64,000 nucleotides of DNA from an uncultured Lachnospiraceae bacterium (GCA_947652735.1 CANTEG010000007.1:62001-126000); one strand, 5' to 3'; positions 1 to 9,697 are shown, counted from the stretch's first letter. Notes: generated by a model not told the origin, from the letters alone. Numbers and translations: made by a program.

Positions 1-311
1 AGCAGAAAAACGATTTGGCATCCATTATTGATGCTGTAAAGGATTACGAAAAAGAGATATATCTTGTTGTAAGTGCAACAACAAAATACAGTGACTTAAA
101 GAGTATTGCAAAAACATATGAAGAAATGTTTGATTACAAGCTTATTTTCACAAAGCTTGATGAGACAAGAGGTTTAGGAAATATACTGAATTTGAAGCTT
201 GATATGAATAAACAGCTTTCTTATGTCACATGGGGACAAAATGTTCCTGACGACATAGGAAGTCTTAATCCTCAGGTAATAGCGAAAAAACTATTAGGAG
301 GTACTGAATGA
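1..311 (+). CDS. flhF: Flagellar GTPase FlhF, C-terminal part (5' end outside window)
   Basis: SRP-family GTPase that sets flagellar position and number at the membrane. Only about the last 103 residues are present; the frame is open from the window edge, so the apparent TTG at position 15 is internal. Visible are the G4-type motif FTKLDET and the closing motif YVTWGQNVPDDI, typical of the FlhF/Ffh/FtsY NG domain. The stop overlaps the flhG start (ATGA), so the two are translationally coupled. FlhF works with FlhG, which stimulates its GTPase. Identification rests on these motifs and the flhG neighbour. Confidence 0.93.
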   Translation, partial: QKNDLASIIDAVKDYEKEIYLVVSATTKYSDLKSIAKTYEEMFDYKLIFTKLDETRGLGNILNLKLDMNKQLSYVTWGQNVPDDIGSLNPQVIAKKLLGGTE

Positions 312-1189
312 TGGATCAGGCTTCTAAATTAAGACAATTGGTTGATGAGGGAAATGTTATATCCAATGCCCGTGTTATCACTGTCACAAGTGGAAAAGGT
401 GGTGTCGGAAAAACAAGCATTTCCGTTAATTTGGCTATGGAGCTTACAAAGCGTGGAAAAAAGGTCATTATTTTTGATGCTGATTTTGGTCTTGCCAACG
501 TGGAGGTTATGCTAGGTATAAGACCAAAGTACAATCTTCTTGACTCCATATATAACAATAAGTCCATGGAGGAGATTATTACTCCGGGACCAGGGAACAT
601 AGGCTTTATATCAGGAGGTTCTGGTGTTTCTGAGCTTGCCACCTTAAGCAATGATAACATAAAGCTTTTGGTATCAAAGCTTACACAGCTTGACTCTATG
701 TGTGATGTTCTTATTATTGATACAGGTGCAGGAATAACAGATTCCGTTATGGAGTTTGTCCTTGTAAGCCCTGAAGTTATACTTGTGGTTACACCTGAGC
801 CGACATCAATAACAGATTCATATTCACTCCTAAAGGTACTTAGAAGAAAGAATCGGTTTGACCCTTTGTGTAAAACAATCAATGTAATTTCAAACAGGGT
901 GACACATAAAGATGAGGGGATTGAGATATACAATAAGATAAATACCGTTTCCTCAAAGTTTTTGGGAACGAATCTGAAGTACTTAGGTGCAGTACCACAT
1001 GACAAGAATGCATCGATTGCGGTTATTGAACAAAGGCCTATTGTGGAGGCTTATCCTGATTCACCGGTGTCAAAATCCATAGCAAATATCGCATCAAAAC
1101 TGTTTGATGATGATAGAAATGATTATGACAAAAGACAGGGTATAGCAAAGGTATTTCATAACTTTATTAAGTCAAAAAGAAAAAAATAA
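308..1189 (+). CDS. flhG: MinD-like ATPase FlhG (YlxH)
   Basis: ParA/MinD-family ATPase controlling flagellar number and FlhF activity at the membrane. The N terminus has DQASKLRQL, matching the DQAxxLR element through which FlhG activates FlhF. A deviant Walker A (SGKGGVGKTS, residues 28-37) follows, then DADFGLANVEVMLG (switch I/Walker A' region) and LIIDTGAG (Walker B). 293 residues is the usual length. The first of two consecutive ATG codons overlaps the flhF stop. The basic C-terminal tail ends in KSKRKK; the family's membrane-targeting sequence usually lies at the C terminus. Confidence 0.95.
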   Translation: MMDQASKLRQLVDEGNVISNARVITVTSGKGGVGKTSISVNLAMELTKRGKKVIIFDADFGLANVEVMLGIRPKYNLLDSIYNNKSMEEIITPGPGNIGFISGGSGVSELATLSNDNIKLLVSKLTQLDSMCDVLIIDTGAGITDSVMEFVLVSPEVILVVTPEPTSITDSYSLLKVLRRKNRFDPLCKTINVISNRVTHKDEGIEIYNKINTVSSKFLGTNLKYLGAVPHDKNASIAVIEQRPIVEAYPDSPVSKSIANIASKLFDDDRNDYDKRQGIAKVFHNFIKSKRKK

Positions 1190-1212
1190 TTTCAAAAAAG
1201 AAAGGGACGATT

Positions 1213-1923
1213 ATGGGAATTGCTGTCGGTAATAAAATTGAATTGGTTAAGCTGGAGCAGATTATTAAAAATGATAGAGACAGAAAAGTATATGTAAGTA
1301 AAATATACGATTTTCTTTCATCCGATACTCTTCAAATAGCTATGCCGATATATGATGGAAAAATAGTGCCGTTGCCTGTTGATGAAAAGTTTTCGGCATG
1401 TTTTTATACAGATACGGGATTATTACAGTGTAATGTTTTGATTACGTCAAGATACAAAAGCGGAAATTTGTTTTTCTGCGAGGTACTTATGCTCGATGAA
1501 TTGGCTAAGCTGCAAAGAAGGGACTTTTACAGATATAAATGTTCCATGGGGGCACAAATCAGGGTTGTTTCAGATAATGAATATGAGACAGGGGTTCCCG
1601 AGGATATAACAATTACAGAGGATGACTTGGAATGGCAGGTAGCAAGATTTATTGATATCAGCGGCGGCGGTGCCAAAATTATACAAAAAGAGCATTTGGA
1701 AAAAAATGAGATTGTAAAGATTCGGTTTGAGTTGGTTGTTGTTGATGAAGTATTCAAATTTAGTTTATTTGCACGTGTATTAAGCAGTCTTTTGATGGAC
1801 GGACGGACTGATATATATGAGCAGCGTCTTGAATTTATGAAAATAACCAAGGATGACAGGGATAAGATAATAAAGTATATCTTTGAAAGTGAACGTGTTG
1901 CAAGAGCAAAAGGATATAGATAA
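1213..1923 (+). CDS. PilZ-domain flagellar brake protein (YcgR-like)
   Basis: Predicted c-di-GMP receptor that slows or reprograms the flagellar motor. The N-terminal half (about 1-95) looks like the YcgR/PilZN domain. The C-terminal PilZ domain carries the RxxxR motif (RDFYR, residues 103-107) and the D/NxSxxG motif (DISGGG, from residue 148), the two c-di-GMP contacts. It sits between flhG and cheB with an AAAGGGA ribosome site. In Bacillus the YpfA/DgrV family plays this role; here the gene is inside the flagellar operon. The two GGDEF proteins at 20287 and 23451 are possible ligand sources, by inference only. Confidence 0.9.
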   Translation: MGIAVGNKIELVKLEQIIKNDRDRKVYVSKIYDFLSSDTLQIAMPIYDGKIVPLPVDEKFSACFYTDTGLLQCNVLITSRYKSGNLFFCEVLMLDELAKLQRRDFYRYKCSMGAQIRVVSDNEYETGVPEDITITEDDLEWQVARFIDISGGGAKIIQKEHLEKNEIVKIRFELVVVDEVFKFSLFARVLSSLLMDGRTDIYEQRLEFMKITKDDRDKIIKYIFESERVARAKGYR

Positions 1924-1924
1924 A

Positions 1925-3004
1925 ATGAAAAAAATATTAATTGTTGATGACTCTGCACTTATGAGAAGAGTCATGTCTGATATAATTAATAAGACAAACG
2001 AATATAGAGTCGTTTACTCAGCATGTAATGCACTTGAAGCATTGGATTATCTGACGGTAAAAAACGATGTCGATGCCATCATATGTGATTTAAATATGCC
2101 TAAAATGTCAGGACTGGAATTTCTTAAGGAGATGACCAAAAGAAACAGTACGATTCCGGTTATTATTTTCAGTTCCAGCGAGGACACAAGGGAGACTATC
2201 ACGGCACTTGAGCTTGGTGCTATTGAGTTTATTAAGAAACCGTCCGGCAGACACGAGAGTGAGGATGAATTCTTTAAAAGAAGAATACATAATGCACTTT
2301 TTGTAGCAACAGAGCTTAAGCAAAAGAACGATATTATTACTGTTTCTCCTGAACAGTTTGAAAAAGAGCATGAGAAAAAGGCGGTTGAGTTAAAAAAGAG
2401 TAACAAGTCCCTGGACAAAAATACAGGTAACAAGCTTGTTGCCATTGTGTGTTCAACAGGAGGCCCGAAGGCTCTCCAAAATGTTTTACCGAAGCTTCCG
2501 TCAAATCTTGATGCGCCGGTACTGATTGTCCAGCATATGCCGGCAGGATTTACAAATTCTTTATCTTCAAGGCTGAATGATTTGAGTGAAATTCAGGTGA
2601 AAGAAGCAGAAGAAAACGAAAAGTTGAAAAAGGGCGTTGTATATATTGCCAAGGGCGGAACACATCTTACGGTTAAATCCGTCAATAATGCCCACAAAAT
2701 CGTTTTTGATGATACGCCTCCAATCGGAGGACTGAAACCTTGTGGAAACATTATGTATTTTAGCTTATGTGATGTTTCTTATGATGAAATAATTTGTGTT
2801 GTCTTAACAGGTATGGGTGCCGATGGCACCAGCGGAATATCGGAACTATCAAGAAAGAAAAAAATATATGTTATAGCGCAGGATGAATATTCAAGCACAG
2901 TTTATGGCATGCCAAGGGCCATATATGAGAAAGGTCTTACGGATTATGTATGTGGGTTAGATGAAATTGCCGACGCTATTTCAAAGAAAGTGGGGGTACG
3001 TTAA
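1925..3004 (+). CDS. cheB: CheB protein-glutamate methylesterase/deamidase
   Basis: Removes methyl groups from chemoreceptors and deamidates receptor glutamines when phosphorylated by CheA, giving adaptation. Residues 1-125 form a receiver domain with acidic pair D8/D9, phospho-acceptor D55 (CDLNMP) and the KP switch lysine. A linker of about 45 residues leads to the esterase domain with catalytic triad S177 (CSTGGP), H204 (VQHMPAG) and D300 (GMGADG). The start at 1925 is preferred over an upstream in-frame ATG at 1883, because AAAAGGA lies at the right distance and 1883 is inside the PilZ gene. The stop overlaps the cheA start by one base. Confidence 0.95.
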   Translation: MKKILIVDDSALMRRVMSDIINKTNEYRVVYSACNALEALDYLTVKNDVDAIICDLNMPKMSGLEFLKEMTKRNSTIPVIIFSSSEDTRETITALELGAIEFIKKPSGRHESEDEFFKRRIHNALFVATELKQKNDIITVSPEQFEKEHEKKAVELKKSNKSLDKNTGNKLVAIVCSTGGPKALQNVLPKLPSNLDAPVLIVQHMPAGFTNSLSSRLNDLSEIQVKEAEENEKLKKGVVYIAKGGTHLTVKSVNNAHKIVFDDTPPIGGLKPCGNIMYFSLCDVSYDEIICVVLTGMGADGTSGISELSRKKKIYVIAQDEYSSTVYGMPRAIYEKGLTDYVCGLDEIADAISKKVGVR

Positions 3005-5100
3005 TGGACTTAAGTCAATACCTGGAGATATTTATTGACGAGACAAAAGAACATTTACAGACATTAAATGATCAGGTTCTGATTCTTGAATCTGAGCCGG
3101 AGAATATTGATACTGTAAATGAAATATTCAGAGCTGCACATTCATTAAAAGGTATGGCAGGTACTATGGGTTTTAAGAGGATGCAGAGACTTACACATGA
3201 CATGGAAAATGTTTTCTCTGAGATAAGAAACGGAAAGCTTAATGTAAATGCCGATATGGTTGATATTGTGTTTAAGTGTCTGGATGCCATTGAAGGATAT
3301 TTAACATGTATAATTGAAACGGCTGATGAGGGAACTGAGGATAATGAGGAGCTTATCGGTCTTCTTAATGATGCATTAAATGATACATCAGAAGAAAAGG
3401 CACCTGCAAATGAAGCGAAGCAGGAGGCGAAAGCAGAGGAGTCCACAGAAAAGGCGGATGGGAATGCAGGAAATGATAAAAGAAAGTTCTTAGCTGTTCC
3501 TATTGCTGATTTTGAGAAAAATGCCATGAGTGAGGCGAAGGCAAAAGGACTTAATGTATATGCGACTACTGTTTATATTCAGGAGTCCTGTCTTCTTAAG
3601 GCAGCAAGGGCGTTTTTGGTATTTAAAGGAATTGAAGGTAAGGGTGAAGTGATAAAGTCTGTCCCAAATGCCCAGGATATAGAGGACGAAAAGTTTGATT
3701 TTGATTTCTCAATGTTCATTGTATCGGAGAGTTCTCTCGATGAAATTAAAAATATTATTGAAAGTGTGTCTGAGATAGAAGAGGCAGTTATAGAGGAATT
3801 TAATATTCCTGATGAGGTTCAGGAGACAACACCAAAGGTTAATGAAGTGAAACCGTCTGATGAGCCAAAGAAAGAGACTGTTGAGAAAAAAGAAGAGAAA
3901 AAGGCACCTGCAAAGACAGGCGGAAAGCCGGTTGTAAACCGTTCAGTAAGAGTTGATATAGATAAACTGGATGATTTGATGAATTTGGTATCAGAGCTTA
4001 TTATAGCTAAAAACGGACTTGTTTCCGTTACTGGTGTTGCAACAACCCAGGATCAACAGTTTAATGAACAGATAGAATATTTGGAGAGAGTTACCACAAA
4101 TCTTCATGAGTCTGTTATGAAAACAAGAATGGTGCCAATTGAGAGTGTAGTCAACAGATTCCCGAGAATGATAAGGGACTTGTCTAAAAAGCTGAACAAG
4201 GAAATGGAGCTTATTATGACAGGTGAGGATACAGAGCTTGACAGAACGGTTATTGATGAGATTGGTGACCCGCTTATGCATATGCTTAGAAATGCCGCAG
4301 ACCATGGTTTGGAATCCACAATCGATAGACTGAAAATTGGTAAGCCGCAGGTAGGTACAATAAGACTGGATGCATATCAGGATGGAAACAATGTTACCAT
4401 TGAGGTATCGGATGACGGTGCCGGAATAGATGTAGAAAGAATTAAGCAAAAAGCAGTAGACAAGGGAGCCATAACAGAGGAGCAGGCAGAGTATATGTCT
4501 GAAAAGGATGCGGTGGATTTATTGTTCCAGCCTGCATTCTCGACTGCAGAAAAAATCTCCGATGTTTCAGGACGAGGCGTAGGACTTGATGTTGTTAAGA
4601 ACAAGATTGAGGGACTTGGCGGTGACGTTGAGGTAGACTCAAAGCTTGGAGAGGGAACAACATTTATTGTAAGGCTTCCGCTTACCCTTGCAATTATCCA
4701 GGCATTAATGGTTGATGTATGCGGAGAAAAATATGCACTTCCGCTTAATTCCATTGTTACGATTGAGGAAATACTTCCTGAAGATATCAAATATGTACAT
4801 ACGAAGGAAGTGATTAACCTAAGAGGCTCGGTTATTCCACTTGTAAGATTGAGTGAAGTTCTTGATGTGGAACCGGTAGAGACCGAGGATGATGAGCTTA
4901 ACGACGAAGGGCTTGTGGTTGTAATTGTTAAAAAGGGCGACAAGCAGGCAGGACTTGTAATTGACAGACTGCTTGGACAACAGGAAATCGTAATTAAGCC
5001 ACTGGGAAAATTCATACATGTTCCAAGGTTAATAAGTGGTGCTACAATTCTTGGAAATGGTGAGGTGGCACTTATCATTGATTCAAATACATTAGTTTAG
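3004..5100 (+). CDS. cheA: Chemotaxis histidine kinase CheA
   Basis: Central kinase of chemotaxis; it phosphorylates CheY and CheB in response to receptors. Domains in order: HPt with phospho-acceptor H46 (AAHSLKGMAGT); an acidic/lysine-rich linker; a P2-like response-regulator docking domain at about 160-260; a second low-complexity linker; P3 dimerisation (VDKLDDLMNLV type, from about 320); HATPase with N box NAADHGLE, DDGAGID and GRGVGLDVV; and a C-terminal CheW-like P5 domain. 698 residues is normal. It is followed 10 bases later by cheW with its own GGAGGG site. Confidence 0.96.
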   Translation: MDLSQYLEIFIDETKEHLQTLNDQVLILESEPENIDTVNEIFRAAHSLKGMAGTMGFKRMQRLTHDMENVFSEIRNGKLNVNADMVDIVFKCLDAIEGYLTCIIETADEGTEDNEELIGLLNDALNDTSEEKAPANEAKQEAKAEESTEKADGNAGNDKRKFLAVPIADFEKNAMSEAKAKGLNVYATTVYIQESCLLKAARAFLVFKGIEGKGEVIKSVPNAQDIEDEKFDFDFSMFIVSESSLDEIKNIIESVSEIEEAVIEEFNIPDEVQETTPKVNEVKPSDEPKKETVEKKEEKKAPAKTGGKPVVNRSVRVDIDKLDDLMNLVSELIIAKNGLVSVTGVATTQDQQFNEQIEYLERVTTNLHESVMKTRMVPIESVVNRFPRMIRDLSKKLNKEMELIMTGEDTELDRTVIDEIGDPLMHMLRNAADHGLESTIDRLKIGKPQVGTIRLDAYQDGNNVTIEVSDDGAGIDVERIKQKAVDKGAITEEQAEYMSEKDAVDLLFQPAFSTAEKISDVSGRGVGLDVVKNKIEGLGGDVEVDSKLGEGTTFIVRLPLTLAIIQALMVDVCGEKYALPLNSIVTIEEILPEDIKYVHTKEVINLRGSVIPLVRLSEVLDVEPVETEDDELNDEGLVVVIVKKGDKQAGLVIDRLLGQQEIVIKPLGKFIHVPRLISGATILGNGEVALIIDSNTLV

Positions 5101-5110
5101 GAGGGACTTT

Positions 5111-5560
5111 ATGGATACAAATATATCAAGTGTCAATACAAAACAGTATATTATATTAAGATTTGACAGTGAGCAATATGGCATTGACATATCTTATATA
5201 GATAATATTGTAAGATTACAGTCTATAACAAGAGTTCCTCATACACAGCCTTATTTTTTGGGTATTATAAATCTTCGTGGAGAGATTATACCTGTTATGA
5301 GTATGAGAAGAAAATTTGAGCTTCCTGATGTGGACAATACAAATTTAACGCGTATACTTATAATTAAAGCTGAGGGGAATGCAAAGATAGGAATTCTTGT
5401 TGACGAGGTGAGAGAGGTTGTTACTCTTGCGGAGGAAGACATCGAAAAGCTTACTGCTGATGACACGAGAGCATATCTTACAGGTGTCGGTAAGCATAAT
5501 GATACACTTATTTCACTACTTAACATTAGTGGCTTAATTTCAGATATTGATAATGAGTAA
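5111..5560 (+). CDS. cheW: Chemotaxis coupling protein CheW
   Basis: Adaptor joining CheA to methyl-accepting receptors in the signalling array. The 149-residue protein is a single CheW domain with typical features: RFDSEQYGIDI near the start, RVPHTQPYFLGIINLRGEI in the middle and ILVDEVREVV later. The ribosome site GGAGGGA precedes ATG. It lies between cheA and cheC in one transcription unit. Confidence 0.95.
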   Translation: MDTNISSVNTKQYIILRFDSEQYGIDISYIDNIVRLQSITRVPHTQPYFLGIINLRGEIIPVMSMRRKFELPDVDNTNLTRILIIKAEGNAKIGILVDEVREVVTLAEEDIEKLTADDTRAYLTGVGKHNDTLISLLNISGLISDIDNE

Positions 5561-5572
5561 AGGAGGTCGTTT

Positions 5573-6193
5573 ATGGGAGATGGAAAAGAAAAAATTTCAG
5601 ACAATGCTAGAAATGCTTTATCAGAGCTTGGTAACATAGGTGCTGGAAATGCAGCAACATCTCTTTCCGTATTATTATCAACGAAATTGGTTATGTCACC
5701 ACCACACGTTGATATATACGATTTTAATGCATTAGAGAATATTGTCGGCGGACCCGACGCAACTGTTGTTGGAGTGCTGAGTTTAGTATCGGGAGATATG
5801 GATGCAATGCTTCTGTTTATACTTGGTGTTGAAGACGCAAAGAATCTTGTCGGTCAGCTGATGGATGAAAATACAGATTGGAGCTCAGAGATGGGGATGT
5901 CGGCTATTAGTGAAATAGCAAATATCCTTATAGGATCATATGTTGCATCTTTGGAAACACTATCAGGATTAAAAATCCGGTATGGACAGCCGTCTCTTTG
6001 TGTTGATATGGCAGGATCGATTTTAAGTGTTCCGTGTATTGAATTCGCTAAGATAAGTGATAAGGCACTTTTGATTAATTCACAGTTTATTGTTGGAGAC
6101 AAGGAGATAAATGGATTTATAATGATGGTTTCTGAAATGCATTCATATGACGTACTGCTTAATAAGCTCGGAATAGGAGGCATTAATGGCTAA
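5573..6193 (+). CDS. cheC: CheY-P phosphatase CheC
   Basis: Dephosphorylates CheY-P and binds CheD, forming the feedback loop of Bacillus-type chemotaxis. Two copies of the phosphatase motif ExxN are present: E18/N21 in SELGNIGAGNAATS and the second in SEIANILIGS, each followed by a proline-containing segment. Two sites, as here, distinguish CheC from single-site CheX-like relatives. 206 residues is normal. It overlaps cheD by eight bases. The start has a clear AAAGGAGG site. Confidence 0.94.
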   Translation: MGDGKEKISDNARNALSELGNIGAGNAATSLSVLLSTKLVMSPPHVDIYDFNALENIVGGPDATVVGVLSLVSGDMDAMLLFILGVEDAKNLVGQLMDENTDWSSEMGMSAISEIANILIGSYVASLETLSGLKIRYGQPSLCVDMAGSILSVPCIEFAKISDKALLINSQFIVGDKEINGFIMMVSEMHSYDVLLNKLGIGGING

Positions 6194-6674
6194 ATCAATA
6201 GTCGTTGGGATAGCAGATATGAATGTATGCAAGGCACCGGACACAATTACTACAATTGGGTTAGGTTCCTGTATAGGAATTGTTTTATATGACAGAATAT
6301 CAAAGATTTCAGGGTTAGTACATATAATGCTACCTGACAGTACCAAAATAAAACAAAATCAAAATAAATTAAAATTTGCGGATACCGGGATAGAAGAACT
6401 GGTAAAAAAGCTCAATTCAATGGGCGTGGGAACCGCTTTCCTCTGTGCTAAAATAGCAGGAGGGGCAAAAATGTTTAGTTTTGCATCATCAACCTCCGAT
6501 TTGGGGTCTATCGGAGATAAGAACATTGTAGCAGTAAAAAGAAAGCTGATGTCACTCGGAATAAGAATAGAGGCGGAGGATGTAGGCTTAAATTACGGTA
6601 GAACAATAGTATTTGACCCTGAGACGTGTCAGCTTACGGTTACCAATGTAGGTAGGGACAAAAAAATTATATAA
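6186..6674 (+). CDS. cheD: Chemoreceptor glutamine deamidase CheD
   Basis: Deamidates receptor glutamines and modulates CheC. The catalytic Cys is C29 in GLGSCIGI and the catalytic His is H46 in GLVHIMLPDS. Length (162) and position after cheC match the family. The start overlaps the 3' end of cheC, implying translational coupling consistent with the CheC-CheD complex. Confidence 0.95.
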   Translation: MAKSIVVGIADMNVCKAPDTITTIGLGSCIGIVLYDRISKISGLVHIMLPDSTKIKQNQNKLKFADTGIEELVKKLNSMGVGTAFLCAKIAGGAKMFSFASSTSDLGSIGDKNIVAVKRKLMSLGIRIEAEDVGLNYGRTIVFDPETCQLTVTNVGRDKKII

Positions 6675-6691
6675 TAAGGAGTTGCTTTGTT

Positions 6692-6961
6692 TTGAATAAA
6701 AATGAGAAGTACAAGTATGCAAGGGCATTTATTGTGTTGATGGCAGCTCTGGTCACACTGCTTTTAAATTTAAAGTATAATAGAGAACTGCTTGAATCAT
6801 TAATTATTCTGCTTATTGTTATTGTAATATTTATGGTTATTTCATCTATAGCTCTTACTCTTATAGATAAAATAGCAAACATGACTGAGACGGTTGTTAT
6901 TAAAGAAACACTTTCCGGTGATGAGGAAACAGAAGAGGAGAATGACAGGGAAGAAAATTAA
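6692..6961 (+). CDS. Small membrane protein in the che-fliA interval
   Basis: Unrecognised 89-residue protein. It has two hydrophobic helices (about residues 11-28 and 34-60) and a highly acidic C-terminal tail (DEETEEENDREEN). The TTG start at 6692 is supported by AAGGAG at 6676-6681. It lies between cheD and fliA in tight operon spacing, so a motility-related role is likely but unproven. No known family was recognised. Confidence 0.7.
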   Translation: MNKNEKYKYARAFIVLMAALVTLLLNLKYNRELLESLIILLIVIVIFMVISSIALTLIDKIANMTETVVIKETLSGDEETEEENDREEN

Positions 6962-6976
6962 TAAAAGGGGTAGACT

Positions 6977-7744
6977 ATGGCTATGTTGGATAACAAGGAG
7001 CGATTGTGGATTGAGTACAGTCATTCAAGAGACAGCGTTTTAAGAGAACAAATTATAATTGAATATGTTCCCCTGGTTAAATTAGTAGCCGGCAGATTAA
7101 GCATTTATCTCGGCTCAAATGTTGAATATGACGATTTGGTAAGCTATGGAATATTTGGATTGATTGATGCTATCGATAAGTTTGATTATGGAAAAGGGAT
7201 TAAGTTTGAAACTTATGCAAGCCTGAGAATCAGGGGGGCAATTTTAGACCAAATCAGAAAACTTGACTGGATACCTCGTTCGGTCAGACAAAAGCAAAAG
7301 GCTATTGATGCAGCAATCAAGAAGCTGGAGACTGAAAAGGGTTCCTCTTATACAGACGAAGATATAGCAAAAGAATTAGGAATCACTGAGGATGAATATG
7401 TAAACTGGCAGGGACAGACAAACATATCAAATATATCTTCACTAGAGGATTTTCTGGAACAAGGCAATGAAGTTCGTTCTTCTGGAAATCCTGCATATAT
7501 GAGAATTGAACCGGAAAATGTCATTATGGAAAAGGAGATGAAGAAATCTCTTGTGGAGGCATTGGATTCTCTTACGGAAAAAGAAAGAAATGTTGTATTA
7601 CTTTATTACTATGAGGAGCTTACTCTTAAGGAGATAAGCAGAGCAATGTCAGTATCCGAATCAAGGGTTTCTCAGCTTCATTCAAAGGCATTGAAGAAGA
7701 TGAAAACGTTCCTTGGCGATAATTTTACTGCAATGATGGGGTAG
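6977..7744 (+). CDS. fliA: Flagellar sigma factor sigma-28 (FliA/SigD/WhiG family)
   Basis: Directs RNA polymerase to late flagellar, chemotaxis and autolysin promoters. Region 2 shows VEYDDLVSYGIFGLIDAIDKF and FETYASLRIRGAILDQIRKLDW, hallmark of FliA/SigD; region 4 shows LTLKEISRAMSVSESRVSQLHSKA. 255 residues is normal. The position after cheD and before a SwrB-like gene parallels Bacillus sigD. AAAAGGGG precedes the ATG. No FlgM anti-sigma gene is seen in this window. Confidence 0.95.
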   Translation: MAMLDNKERLWIEYSHSRDSVLREQIIIEYVPLVKLVAGRLSIYLGSNVEYDDLVSYGIFGLIDAIDKFDYGKGIKFETYASLRIRGAILDQIRKLDWIPRSVRQKQKAIDAAIKKLETEKGSSYTDEDIAKELGITEDEYVNWQGQTNISNISSLEDFLEQGNEVRSSGNPAYMRIEPENVIMEKEMKKSLVEALDSLTEKERNVVLLYYYEELTLKEISRAMSVSESRVSQLHSKALKKMKTFLGDNFTAMMG

Positions 7745-7751
7745 GTGATTT

Positions 7752-9356
7752 ATGAAGTACAAAAATTCATTTTTTAAGCTTGATATACGTGATGATGGTA
7801 CATATTTGGTAGTGTATCCACCGATAAGTGACGGAAAAGCACTTGACATCAAGGAAGTATTAAGCTTTCTTGAGGATAAGAAATGTTTTGACTATGAGAT
7901 TTCTGACATAAAGGCACTATTTGATGCACTTTCTGACAAAAAGCTTGAGATGAAGGTTGCGAATTCTAAGATTGAGCCATTTGGAGAGAGTGCGGTTGTC
8001 ACGGTATCTCCTGACAGGATGGTTGCGTACATAAGATTTTATCCTCCGTCAACAGGCGGAAGCCTTATGGATAAAAGGGAAGTCCTTGGGGAATTGGAAC
8101 GGGAGAAGATTACCCATGGTATTTCAAACAAGGTAATTGATGTATTTTTGCTTGCAAGACAGTATTGTCTGAATATCCCGATTGCAAAGGGAACAAAGCC
8201 TGTTTTGGCTAAGGATGCATCGATAGAATATTTCTTTAATACAAGACCGCTTGCCAAGCCAGCCGTGCTTGAGGATGGCAGTGTTGATTTCCACTCCCTG
8301 AATCTGTTTACTAAGGTAAGTGAGGGAGATCTTCTTGCAAGGCTTACTCCACATGTAGCGGGAGTTGCAGGCATGGATATTTTTGGAAAAAGTGTCCCAA
8401 CCAACAAACCAAAGGTTCTTTATTTGAAGGCAGGAAGAAATATAAGATATTCTGAAGATAAAACAGAAATATACAGCGAGATTAACGGAGATGTATCACT
8501 TACGGACAGTACGGTATTTGTTTCAGATACCTATACGGTTGCCGCGGATGTAGATACGTCGACTGGCGATATAGATTATGAAGGCAGTGTTCTGATAAAT
8601 GGAACTGTCAGGACGGGATTTACTGTAAAGGCAAAAGGAAACATTCAGGTTAACGGAGTTGTGGAATCTGCGAAACTTGTAGCAGGCGGCAACATTGTCA
8701 TAAAACGTGGTGTTCAAGGTATGGGCAAGGGCGAAATGGAAGCAGGCGGAGACATATGTGCCCAGTTCTTTGAGAGTGCAAGTGTAAAAGCAGGCGGCAA
8801 TGTAATTGCTGGTTCCATACTTCACAGTAATATTGATGCAGAGGGCAAGGTAGTCGTCAGCGGCAAAAAAGGATTTATTGTTGGAGGCGAGGTTTCCTGC
8901 GGTAAATTTGTAGAGGCTCATTCCATAGGAAATAAAATGGAGACACAGACAATGATTAAAGTTGCTGTTAATCCAGGACTTATGGATGAAATAAAAGAAT
9001 GTGTAACCCAAATTAATGAAGTTACTCCTGAGATTGAGGAACTTAACTCATATTTGGGCGTATATAAATCTAAGCTTGCTAAGGGGGCGACACTTAGTCC
9101 TGAAAATATTAAGCAGATTAAAGTCTATAAAACACGCGTGAATGAGCTTGAAAAAATAAGGGAAGAAAAAAGCAATCTTCTCGATAAGCTGAAGGAAAAG
9201 CTTGATGCGAGTAAAAAGAGTTCCGTAAAAATTACAGGCTCAATTTACCGTGGGGTTACAATGTGTATATCAACACAGGTATTTAATGTTAAGGAGAAAG
9301 ATAACCATTGCATGTACCGTATCGTAGATGGAGATATATCTGCGACACCTTTCTAG
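7752..9356 (+). CDS. FapA-family (DUF342) protein
   Basis: Member of the FapA/DUF342 family, polymer-like beta-helix proteins often encoded beside flagellar or chemotaxis genes; molecular function is poorly defined. The middle (about 180-390) is rich in glycine-spaced repeats such as VKAGGNVIAGS and VAGGNIVIKRGVQGMGKGEM, typical of the right-handed beta-helix. Residues about 410-500 form a charged coiled coil (VTQINEVTPEIEELNSYL; VNELEKIREEKS). 534 residues is typical. It lies eight bases after fliA. Confidence 0.88.
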   Translation: MKYKNSFFKLDIRDDGTYLVVYPPISDGKALDIKEVLSFLEDKKCFDYEISDIKALFDALSDKKLEMKVANSKIEPFGESAVVTVSPDRMVAYIRFYPPSTGGSLMDKREVLGELEREKITHGISNKVIDVFLLARQYCLNIPIAKGTKPVLAKDASIEYFFNTRPLAKPAVLEDGSVDFHSLNLFTKVSEGDLLARLTPHVAGVAGMDIFGKSVPTNKPKVLYLKAGRNIRYSEDKTEIYSEINGDVSLTDSTVFVSDTYTVAADVDTSTGDIDYEGSVLINGTVRTGFTVKAKGNIQVNGVVESAKLVAGGNIVIKRGVQGMGKGEMEAGGDICAQFFESASVKAGGNVIAGSILHSNIDAEGKVVVSGKKGFIVGGEVSCGKFVEAHSIGNKMETQTMIKVAVNPGLMDEIKECVTQINEVTPEIEELNSYLGVYKSKLAKGATLSPENIKQIKVYKTRVNELEKIREEKSNLLDKLKEKLDASKKSSVKITGSIYRGVTMCISTQVFNVKEKDNHCMYRIVDGDISATPF

Positions 9357-9385
9357 CTTAACATGATGTGTAAGGAGTGATTTTT

Positions 9386-9697
9386 ATGATATCGCCTATA
9401 ATTGCCATGCAAAGTTCAGCTCCTGTTGCTTCCATTCAACAAAATACAGAAGCACAGAGTACATTGAACACTACAAATGCGCAGACACAGGTAAAGGAAG
9501 AAGCAAGGCAGGTTAACCAAACTGTCGTTAAAAAGGATGAAGCTGTGTTTTACCAACAGAACCATGATGCCAAAGAAGAAGGAAGAAATAAATATATGAA
9601 TTTATATTCCAACAAGAAAAAAAAGGATGGCAGCAAGGCATCTGAGGAAAAATCAGGAGATATGATAAACAGGGTAAACTTTGATTTAAAAATATAA
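9386..9697 (+). CDS. Small hydrophilic protein of unknown function
   Basis: 103-residue low-complexity protein rich in Gln, Asn, Lys and Glu, with no transmembrane segment and no motif I recognise. The start is set at ATG 9386: AAGGAG at 9372-9377 sits eight bases upstream, whereas an in-frame GTG at 9377 overlaps that site. It lies between the FapA-like and SwrB-like genes with operon spacing, so it may be a lineage-specific flagellar accessory gene. Confidence 0.6.
   Translation: MISPIIAMQSSAPVASIQQNTEAQSTLNTTNAQTQVKEEARQVNQTVVKKDEAVFYQQNHDAKEEGRNKYMNLYSNKKKKDGSKASEEKSGDMINRVNFDLKI

Noticed and set aside
316..1005. Long antisense ORF opposite flhG
   Set aside because: It lies fully inside flhG in an opposing frame, lacks a ribosome site and has no recognisable domain; it is a coding shadow.
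4377..5078. Antisense ORF opposite cheA
   Set aside because: It covers the CheA kinase and CheW-like domains; Ser/Thr-rich shadow only.
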